The notes under the pieces are model-generated. The model was not told where the DNA came from, ran no database searches, and worked only from the letters and a program-made list of their open reading frames with translations. This document shows positions 58,045-64,000 of a DNA stretch of 64,000 nucleotides, piece by piece; position 1 is the stretch's first letter; every line of letters starts with the position of its first letter. Location: the NCBI GenBank assembly GCA_023426265.1, contig JAFABA010000165.1, positions 3,733 to 67,732 on the forward strand, read 5' to 3'. The DNA comes from Bacillota bacterium. Its GTDB lineage: Bacteria; Bacillota; Clostridia; Christensenellales; CAG-138. The position numbers and the translations under genes were made by a program.

Positions 58045-59148
58045 ATGCGGCAATTGGCAACAACCATCAACCGGATGCCCGTGCGCACGTGGCGCTGGCT
58101 CCGTGTAAACGACGCCGCGCTCGATCTTGTTGGGCCGGACAACGCATCCTTTATGGAAGACGTTTCCATCCGCGTGTCCCGACAGATCATAGTCAAACGG
58201 GATTTTGACGGATTAACGTTGGGCAAGGACCTGACAGGACCCTTCGTCCCCCCGGAAATGGGGACGTTTATAGAGGAAAGCGCGAACCTTAAGTATCTGA
58301 TCCGGATTCCCAAGGGCCACGCGGAACAGGAGCCGATCGTCCTCATGCTGCGCCTGGACGCGGAAAACCCGATCCTTGTGGACGATATCGTGATAGAGGC
58401 GGAGGAAGGTTCCAGCGCCGAAGTGATCCTATATTATATGTCCGAACAGAACACGCCTGTACGCCACTGTGGGCGGACGCGCGTCATTGCCCGCCGGAAC
58501 GCCATGGTGAAGCTCGTAAAGGTGCAGATGCTGAATAGCACGGCCGCCCATACGGATGTGGTAGGAGGCGTCGCAGAGGAAGGGGCACGGCTGGACGTGA
58601 TCCTGACGGAATTGGGCGCGGCCCGCCCGCTTTCGAGCTGCAACCTGACCCTTGTGGGCGAGGGCGGCGGCGCAGATCTCGATGTGCTCTACCTTGGCGA
58701 CGGCGAACGGACGCTGGATCTATCCTGCCGCGTGGAGCACCGGGGCAAAAAGACGTCTTCCCGCATCCGCGCAAAAGGAATCCTGCTGGAGCGGAGCAAA
58801 AAGGTCCTCCGCGACACGCTGGATTTTATAAGCGGCGCATCCGGCTCCAAAGGGCGCGAGGAGGAAAGCGTGCTGATGCTCAGCCCCGAAGTGCAGAACG
58901 TCTCGGTCCCCCTGCTGCTGTGCGGGGAGGACGACGTCGAGGGAGAGCACGCGGCGACCTCGGGAAGGCCGGACGATAAAATCCTCTTTTACCTGATGAG
59001 CCGCGGGATCGACGAACTGGAGGCAAAAAAGCTGCTGGCGCAGGCCGCGTTTTCCTCTACTGTGGAAAAGATACCGGACGCGTCCGTGCGGGAAAGCATC
59101 CTTACCGCCGTGCGGGAGTCCATTGAACGGGGAGGAAAGACGGTATGA
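58045..59148 (+). CDS. sufD: Fe-S assembly protein SufD
   Basis: 367 residues from ATG at 58045, six bases after AGGAGG. Lower conservation than SufB but the same beta-helix fold: Val-Glu-His-Arg-Gly-Lys-Lys-Thr-Ser-Ser-Arg-Ile-Arg, and a C-terminal Leu-Met-Ser-Arg-Gly-Ile-Asp-Glu-Leu-Glu-Ala-Lys-Lys like the end of SufB. Partner in the SufBC2D complex. Overlaps sufS by 4 bases. Confidence 0.93.
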   Translation: MRQLATTINRMPVRTWRWLRVNDAALDLVGPDNASFMEDVSIRVSRQIIVKRDFDGLTLGKDLTGPFVPPEMGTFIEESANLKYLIRIPKGHAEQEPIVLMLRLDAENPILVDDIVIEAEEGSSAEVILYYMSEQNTPVRHCGRTRVIARRNAMVKLVKVQMLNSTAAHTDVVGGVAEEGARLDVILTELGAARPLSSCNLTLVGEGGGADLDVLYLGDGERTLDLSCRVEHRGKKTSSRIRAKGILLERSKKVLRDTLDFISGASGSKGREEESVLMLSPEVQNVSVPLLLCGEDDVEGEHAATSGRPDDKILFYLMSRGIDELEAKKLLAQAAFSSTVEKIPDASVRESILTAVRESIERGGKTV

Positions 59149-60374
59149 GCGAATATCTCAATGATTTTCCGCTGCTGCTTCAAACGGATGAAAAAGGCCG
59201 CAGGCTCGCTTACCTTGACAACGCCGCCACGACCCAGAAGCCGCAGGCGGTGTTGGACGCGGTAACGGCATATTATCAAACCTCCAACGCCAACCCGCAC
59301 CGGGGAGCTTATGACCTGAGCGTTGCGGCCACGCAGGCGCTGGAGGACGCCCGGGAGAATGTCCGCGCGTTTCTCGGGGCAAAAAAGGCGGCGGAGATCG
59401 TCTTTACCAAAAGCGCGACCGAATCGCTGAACCTTGCCGCCTACAGCTACGGGATGGCTAGCCTTGAACCCGGGGACGAAATTGTTTTGGCCATTTCCGA
59501 GCACCACAGCAACCTGGTGCCGTGGCAGGCGGTGGCGCGGGCCAAGCGGGCGATCCTCTCCTATCTGTACACGGACGGGTCCGGGCGTATCCCCTCCACC
59601 GAGATCAGGAATAAAATCACCGATCAAACGAAGCTCGTCGCAATCGCGCACGCTTCCAACGTGACCGGCGTGATCAACCCCGTTGGAGAGATCATCGAAC
59701 GGGCGCATGCGGTCGGCGCGATCACGGTTGTGGACGGCACGCAGGCCGTGCCCCATATGGCGGTGGACGTACCCACGCTGGATGCCGACTTCTACGCGTT
59801 TTCCGCCCATAAAATGCTGGGGCCGATGGGCGTCGGCGTGCTCTACGGCAAGGAGGCGCTGCTTGAAGCTATGCCTCCGTTTTTGTACGGCGGCGATATG
59901 ATCGAATATGTGGAGGAGCAGAGCTCCACCTTCGCGCCCCTGCCGCAGAAATTTGAGGGCGGCACGCAGAACGTGGGCGGCGCCGTCGGGCTTTCCGCCG
60001 CCATCGATTATCTTAAGGCGGCGGGCATGGCACATATCCAATTCATTGAGAAGGAGCTTACTTCGCATCTGCTTGATCGGCTAAGCAGTGTGCCGCATCT
60101 TAGGATCGTGGGGCCGGATATGCTTGAAAGCCGGACCGGCGTCGTCTCGTTTGTGCTCGACGGCGTCCATCCGCACGATATCGCGACGATACTCAACGCA
60201 GACAAAATCGCCGTACGCTCCGGCCACCATTGCGCGCATCCGTTCCTCCGGCATCTCGGCGTGCAGGCCACCTGCCGCGCAAGCATTTATTTGTACAACA
60301 CGAAAGAGGATATCGACCGTTTGGCGGAGAGCTTAAAGGGCGTCAGGAGGTGGCTTGGCCATGGAATTGGGTGA
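59145..60374 (+). CDS. sufS: Cysteine desulfurase SufS
   Basis: 409 residues. PLP-dependent class V fold: His in Ser-Glu-His-His-Ser-Asn-Leu, Asp-Gly-Thr-Gln-Ala, PLP lysine in Ala-Phe-Ser-Ala-His-Lys-Met-Leu-Gly-Pro, and the persulfide Cys in Arg-Ser-Gly-His-His-Cys-Ala-His-Pro. It takes sulfur from cysteine and hands it to SufU. Confidence 0.97.
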   Translation: MSEYLNDFPLLLQTDEKGRRLAYLDNAATTQKPQAVLDAVTAYYQTSNANPHRGAYDLSVAATQALEDARENVRAFLGAKKAAEIVFTKSATESLNLAAYSYGMASLEPGDEIVLAISEHHSNLVPWQAVARAKRAILSYLYTDGSGRIPSTEIRNKITDQTKLVAIAHASNVTGVINPVGEIIERAHAVGAITVVDGTQAVPHMAVDVPTLDADFYAFSAHKMLGPMGVGVLYGKEALLEAMPPFLYGGDMIEYVEEQSSTFAPLPQKFEGGTQNVGGAVGLSAAIDYLKAAGMAHIQFIEKELTSHLLDRLSSVPHLRIVGPDMLESRTGVVSFVLDGVHPHDIATILNADKIAVRSGHHCAHPFLRHLGVQATCRASIYLYNTKEDIDRLAESLKGVRRWLGHGIG

Positions 60375-60807
60375 GCTTTACACGGAGATCGTCACGCAGT
60401 ACAGCCGCTCGCAAAAGCACCGGCATCCCTTGGAACGCCCCGACGTCACGATGCGGGGCGTCAACCCGAGCTGCGGGGACGACATCAGTCTGGAGTTGGA
60501 GATAAAGGACGGGACCATTCAAAAAGCCGCGATTTCCGGAAGCGGCTGCGCGATTTCGGAAGCGTCCGCCGCCATCATGGCCGACCTGGTCGAAGGAAAA
60601 TCAGCTGAAGAAGCAAACCGCCTGGCGGAGCTGTTCCTGGGTATGATCAAAAAAACCGTGATCGATGAGACCGAACTGGAAGAACTGCAGGACGCGCTGG
60701 CGCTCCAAAACATCTCCAACATGCCCGCGCGGGTCAAATGCGCGACGCTTGCCTGGCATACGCTGGAGGAGGCGCTCAAAAAGCTGGAGGAACCGCCCCA
60801 CGCCTAA
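60361..60807 (+). CDS. sufU: Sulfur-transfer protein SufU
   Basis: 148 residues from ATG at 60361 (AGGAGG ten bases away; an in-frame TTG at 60355 is closer but less likely). Three zinc-site cysteines in Asn-Pro-Ser-Cys-Gly-Asp-Asp, Gly-Ser-Gly-Cys-Ala-Ile-Ser and Arg-Val-Lys-Cys-Ala-Thr-Leu-Ala-Trp. It accepts persulfide sulfur from SufS. Overlaps sufS by 14 bases and ends the operon; no clear terminator follows. Confidence 0.95.
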   Translation: MELGELYTEIVTQYSRSQKHRHPLERPDVTMRGVNPSCGDDISLELEIKDGTIQKAAISGSGCAISEASAAIMADLVEGKSAEEANRLAELFLGMIKKTVIDETELEELQDALALQNISNMPARVKCATLAWHTLEEALKKLEEPPHA

Positions 60808-60944
60808 GCGGCCCCACAACTTCTGAGAGGGGTGCCTGATATAGCTGGTCTGTGCGAAACACATTTGTTCTAGTATAATTGCCGGGCGGCAAACGAGATC
60901 TACTATCATAGATACGAGTCTGATGCTGTCCAGCACCATGCCGC

Positions 60945-61145
60945 GTGCAGCGGCTTACCATTGAAGAAGATACCCGCCTGCAATCGAATATGGCAGCAAC
61001 GGGCCTCTCACGCGAAAGCTACCCGCGTAGTCTGATTAACGGCTACATTCCTAAACAACTTCCTCCGCTCGATTACCATACCCTAATCCGAGAACTCCAC
61101 GCCATCGGTAACAACCTGAACCAGCTTGCGGCCAAGCATCTATAG
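60945..61145 (+). pseudogene. MobC-like mobilisation protein remnant
   Basis: 66 codons from a GTG. The C-terminal part Leu-Ile-Arg-Glu-Leu-His-Ala-Ile-Gly-Asn-Asn-Leu-Asn-Gln-Leu-Ala-Ala-Lys is the conserved end of MobC relaxosome proteins, and Ala-Ala-Thr-Gly-Leu-Ser-Arg-Glu-Ser-Tyr fits the middle. The N-terminal ribbon-helix is shorter than usual and there is no ribosome site, so it looks like a decayed plasmid or conjugative-element gene. The flanks 60808-60944 and 61146-61212 show nothing else. Confidence 0.6.
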
Positions 61146-61212
61146 TTTTTTCGCTCATGCCTTTACGCGATGACGACTGCCTACAGGGCGAACACAGCAG
61201 GTAAATTCACTA

Positions 61213-62133
61213 TTACATTGATAGCATATGTTCGCGTACAAGCTCAAAAAAGTGTTTCGTATAGGAGGGCAGATACCGCCCTTTCTCATAAAGCGCATAC
61301 AATGTAATCTCGATATTTGGCGTCCCGACAGAAAAGCACTTAAGCTGGTTGTCGGAATTAAGTTTTTTTACATATGTTTCGGGTGCAAAGGCGATTGCCG
61401 TACCGGCAGCCGCAAGATGTATGGGGATCTCAGTATTGAAGGTATACAAGAGAACATTTGGCGTAAAGCCCGCAGATTCCAAAAGCCGGGCCGATATACG
61501 GCCCGTAGTCTGGTCCGGAGGGTTTAACGCAAAGGATTCATTTTTTAGCAGCTTCAGGTCGAACCAAGGATACCGGCACCCGGGCCGGGATTCGCCGCGG
61601 CCCGCAAGCGGATGCGTCTGCGACATAATCAATATGACCTCTTCCGTGCCAAGATTTTCATGCATCAATGTGCTTTGGGGGCCCGTATCGCTGTAGATGA
61701 CAATATCTATTTCATCCCTTAATGACATCCAATGTTTCTTTACCAGATGTGATTCTTCCATAACAATGACCTGCACATTGGGATATTTTTCATAGAACCT
61801 CGGAAGGACATGCGGCATGATGCAAGCGCTGCGCATGGGCGGCATTGCCAGAGAAAGCACGCCTTTCTTTTCCCCCAATAGTTCCCTGTGTTCTGTGTTC
61901 CAGTCGCTTTGCAGGTGGGCGATCTGGGCCGCATAGGCGAGATAACGGCTGCCGATATACGTAGGAACAAGCTCTTTGCCGATACGGCTGAAGAGCTGCG
62001 CGCCAACCTGGGTTTCAACGCTTTTTAAATATTTACTCAGCGCCGGCTGGGAGATAAAAAGCTCTTCGGCCGCTTTTGTGATGCTGCCGCATTTTTGTAT
62101 TGTGAGTAAATAATTGATTTCCTTGATATCCAT
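61213..62133 (-). CDS. LysR-family transcriptional regulator
   Basis: 306 residues from the ATG at 62133 (Asp-Ile-Lys-Glu-Ile-Asn-Tyr-Leu-Leu-Thr-Ile); a longer frame adds 18 residues atypical for the family. N-terminal helix-turn-helix Gly-Ser-Ile-Thr-Lys-Ala-Ala-Glu-Glu-Leu-Phe-Ile-Ser-Gln-Pro-Ala-Leu-Ser; C-terminal periplasmic-binding-like effector domain. Divergent from the permease genes with a LysR-type box between, so it most likely controls them. Confidence 0.92.
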   Translation of the reverse strand: MDIKEINYLLTIQKCGSITKAAEELFISQPALSKYLKSVETQVGAQLFSRIGKELVPTYIGSRYLAYAAQIAHLQSDWNTEHRELLGEKKGVLSLAMPPMRSACIMPHVLPRFYEKYPNVQVIVMEESHLVKKHWMSLRDEIDIVIYSDTGPQSTLMHENLGTEEVILIMSQTHPLAGRGESRPGCRYPWFDLKLLKNESFALNPPDQTTGRISARLLESAGFTPNVLLYTFNTEIPIHLAAAGTAIAFAPETYVKKLNSDNQLKCFSVGTPNIEITLYALYEKGRYLPSYTKHFFELVREHMLSM

Positions 62134-62193
62134 CTGCCGCACCCCGCACAAAAAACTTGCCGCTAAGCCTCTATCTATTGGCATCAATTTATC

Positions 62194-62208
62194 ATAACTT
62201 TAGGTTAT
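62194..62208. promoter_or_regulatory. LysR-type binding box
   Basis: ATAAC-N5-GTTAT, the T-N11-A class of motif, between the LysR gene and the permease operon promoter. Confidence 0.55.
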
Positions 62209-62230
62209 TGTAAACATAATATATATAATA

Positions 62231-62259
62231 TTGTGATTATGGGATACCGCTTGTATAAT
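62231..62259 (+). promoter_or_regulatory. Promoter of the ABC permease operon
   Basis: TTGTGA (62231-62236), 17-base spacer, TATAAT (62254-62259); the -35 lies just beyond the LysR-type box, as for an activated promoter. Confidence 0.65.
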
Positions 62260-62371
62260 GAAGTATAAAAAATCAAGACTTGCATCATATCCGATCAAAG
62301 GCTTTTTTATAGACATTCAGGACAGAATATTGTTGTTTCGGTAGTGGGGGAGATTACAGGAGGGCTAGGGT

Positions 62372-63208
62372 ATGAAAAAACAAAAGATATGGATCTTGTT
62401 GCTTGTACCTGGCCTGGCGCTGATCGTGCTGTTTTTAATCGTGCCAATCCTTCGCGTGATATTCCCATCCTTTGTAGCAGATGGGCAGCTATCGCTTTCC
62501 CTATATACGGACTTTCTGACAGACAGCTTCTATCTTGGCATTTTGGCGCGCACCATACGCGTGGCGCTCATAACCTGCCTGATCTGCGTTGTGCTCGCGC
62601 TGCCGGTTTCCTACTATATATCCCGCATGAAAAGCGGCCGTAAGGGGCTTATGATCGCTTTAGCGACCTTCCCGCTGCTGACAAACACCGTTGTGCGCGC
62701 CTTTGCATGGATTGTCATACTCGGCCAGCAGGGAATCATCAACCAGCTGCTCACGGCTATCGGAATTTTGGACGAGCCCCTGCGCATGCTTTTCACAGAA
62801 GGCGCGATCGTAGTAGGCTCCGTCTACCTGTTTTTACCCATTATGTTAACGTCGCTCGTAAGCGTTATGGAGAATATCGGCGAAGAGGTACAGGAAGCCG
62901 CATTAAGCCTTGGGGCCAACCGCTTTGTTTCTTTTCTGCGCGTGGTTATACCTTTGAGCATGCCCGGCATCATTGTGGGGAGCGTTCTTGTGTTTGCCGG
63001 CACGGCATCCGCCTATAGCACGCCGCTGATGCTTGGCGGCAACCGCAACATGATGATGTCAACGCTTGTTTACCAGCAGGCGATGCTGCTCAATAACTGG
63101 GATGCCGCTTCAGTAATCTCGGCGCTGATGATTGTCATCTCCTATGTTGTGGTCGGCGTCTTGAACGGGATCTCCTCCAAGATCAACAGGACGGAGGCGG
63201 CGAAATGA
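62372..63208 (+). CDS. ABC transporter permease, PotB-like
   Basis: 278 residues, about six membrane helices. The permease EAA loop reads Glu-Val-Gln-Glu-Ala-Ala-Leu-Ser-Leu-Gly-Ala-Asn, and the PotB-type N-terminus precedes a long periplasmic loop. Its stop overlaps the next start by 4 bases. The family imports polyamines and also other small cations or acids such as thiamine, iron or phosphonates; the substrate cannot be chosen here because the binding protein and ATPase are outside the window. Confidence 0.88.
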   Translation: MKKQKIWILLLVPGLALIVLFLIVPILRVIFPSFVADGQLSLSLYTDFLTDSFYLGILARTIRVALITCLICVVLALPVSYYISRMKSGRKGLMIALATFPLLTNTVVRAFAWIVILGQQGIINQLLTAIGILDEPLRMLFTEGAIVVGSVYLFLPIMLTSLVSVMENIGEEVQEAALSLGANRFVSFLRVVIPLSMPGIIVGSVLVFAGTASAYSTPLMLGGNRNMMMSTLVYQQAMLLNNWDAASVISALMIVISYVVVGVLNGISSKINRTEAAK

Positions 63209-63987
63209 GAAAGAATAAATTTCTACTTGGCGTAACGGTACTTGTTTACTTTTTTATATTCGCGCCACTGGTAATGATCGCGCTTACCTCCTTCACGACC
63301 GAGAGTTACATCAGCTTCCCGCCGGTTGGTTTCAGCCTGAAATGGTATTGGAAGGTCTTTGAAACCAAGAGTTTTATGGATTCCTTTCAGCTTAGCATTG
63401 TTGTTTCAACAGCGGCAACCGTACTTGCCCTGCTTGTTGGCATTCCCGGTGCGTATGCGCTAAGCCGCTATCACTTCCGCGGCAAGCAGTTTATCAAAGA
63501 TTTGTTTTTCTCTCCCAATATGGTACCCCAGGTGGTCGTCGGCTTCTCCCTGTTTGTATTTATCATTGTGGCTTTACGGCTTAACATGCGCATCGCGCTG
63601 CTGGTTGGCCTTGCGGTCTCAGTGGTTACCTATGCTTTTCGCATTGTGGGCGCAAGCATAGACAGCCTTGATTTCGCCATAGAAGAGGCCGGGATGAGCC
63701 TTGGGGCAACGAGGGCGACGGTATTTTTCAGAGTCGTATTGCCGAATATCAGTTCAGGAATCGTTTCAGCTTTTTTGCTGGCATTCATCAACGCGTTCAA
63801 CAATGTCCCGCTAACCATTTTTCTGTCCGGGCCGGGTGTGGTCACGCTGCCCGTCGCCATGATGAATTACATCGAGTACAACTATGACCCCACGGTTTCG
63901 GCGCTTTCGGTCCTTATGATGCTGATGTCGGTGCTGATTATGGTGGTCAGTGAGAAGCTTGTGCGCGCGGGAAGCCGGATAGGGTAG
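63205..63987 (+). CDS. ABC transporter permease, PotC-like
   Basis: 260 residues, about six helices, with PotC-style Phe-Pro-Pro-Val-Gly-Phe-Ser-Leu-Lys-Trp-Tyr-Trp-Lys-Val near residue 40 and the EAA loop Ala-Ile-Glu-Glu-Ala-Gly-Met-Ser-Leu-Gly-Ala-Thr-Arg. Starts at the overlapping ATGA with its partner. AAAGGAAG lies after its stop, suggesting that another gene of the operon begins right at the window edge. Confidence 0.9.
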   Translation: MRKNKFLLGVTVLVYFFIFAPLVMIALTSFTTESYISFPPVGFSLKWYWKVFETKSFMDSFQLSIVVSTAATVLALLVGIPGAYALSRYHFRGKQFIKDLFFSPNMVPQVVVGFSLFVFIIVALRLNMRIALLVGLAVSVVTYAFRIVGASIDSLDFAIEEAGMSLGATRATVFFRVVLPNISSGIVSAFLLAFINAFNNVPLTIFLSGPGVVTLPVAMMNYIEYNYDPTVSALSVLMMLMSVLIMVVSEKLVRAGSRIG

Positions 63988-64000
63988 AAAGGAAGATCAG

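Noticed and set aside
1..64000. CRISPR array, rRNA genes, replication origin or retron
   Set aside because: No regularly spaced repeats, no rRNA-like sequence, no DnaA-box cluster with dnaA/dnaN, and no reverse transcriptase motif were seen.

Overview
The window reads as chromosome from a Gram-positive, probably clostridial, bacterium (class Clostridia; genus not determinable by eye). Reasons: a T-box riboswitch in front of thrS, ytxC next to thrS, a SufCBDSU iron-sulfur operon without SufA, zapA, a polyprenyl-phosphate transporter of the DUF368/PopT type, strong AGGAGG ribosome sites and U-rich intrinsic terminators. Most of the sequence is GC-rich. The stretch from about 15.75 kb to 41.45 kb is clearly AT-richer, uses different codons and is filled with defence-type genes, so it looks like an acquired genomic island lying directly downstream of a tRNA-Thr gene.

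Layout. 1-15.5 kb is housekeeping: the end of a MarR/ABC-exporter locus, a YhfC-type membrane protease, a sodium-pump decarboxylase beta subunit with a 44-residue OadG-like partner, zapA, an HtrA protease, a popT-thioesterase-cyclophilin-tag run, ytxC, T-box-thrS, and a lipoprotein/zinc-ribbon pair. 15.6-41.45 kb is the island: tRNA-Thr(GGT), an IS3-family element, two AbiJ-like proteins sharing a C-terminal domain, a 2117-residue STAND NTPase with a predicted N-terminal nuclease (Avs-like), a membrane protein + SF1 helicase + HEPN-type protein trio, a recombinase lacking its catalytic domain, a shortened KilA-N protein, a two-gene CBASS (HNH-SAVED effector and CD-NTase), a three-gene set with a GNAT-PIN-GNAT protein and an ASCH protein, and an AbrB-like protein. 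A 37-bp direct repeat (33045-33081 and 41384-41420, two mismatches) brackets the right third of the island. A conserved promoter/leader precedes both the AbiJ-like and the CBASS modules.

41.7-54.9 kb is one long minus-strand operon with a divergent FadR-type GntR regulator: a LIV-type ABC transporter, a small cysteine-rich ORF, two zinc alcohol dehydrogenases, a split transketolase, a TIM-barrel isomerase, a 2-hydroxyacid dehydrogenase and glycerate kinase. Together they look like uptake of an unknown carbohydrate-like substrate and its conversion to glycerate and then phosphoglycerate. Palindromic operators resembling one another lie by both divergent promoters.

55.3-60.8 kb is the suf operon, headed by a MarR-family regulator with C-terminal cysteines and a 17-bp inverted repeat over its -35 box. 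The window ends with a MobC remnant, a LysR regulator, and two divergent ABC permeases of the spermidine/putrescine type, whose remaining components must lie beyond the right edge.

The best candidates for little-described biology are the GNAT-PIN-GNAT/ASCH set, the helicase-HEPN trio, the shared leader of two defence modules, the split-transketolase catabolic operon, and palindrome-dense intergenic blocks.
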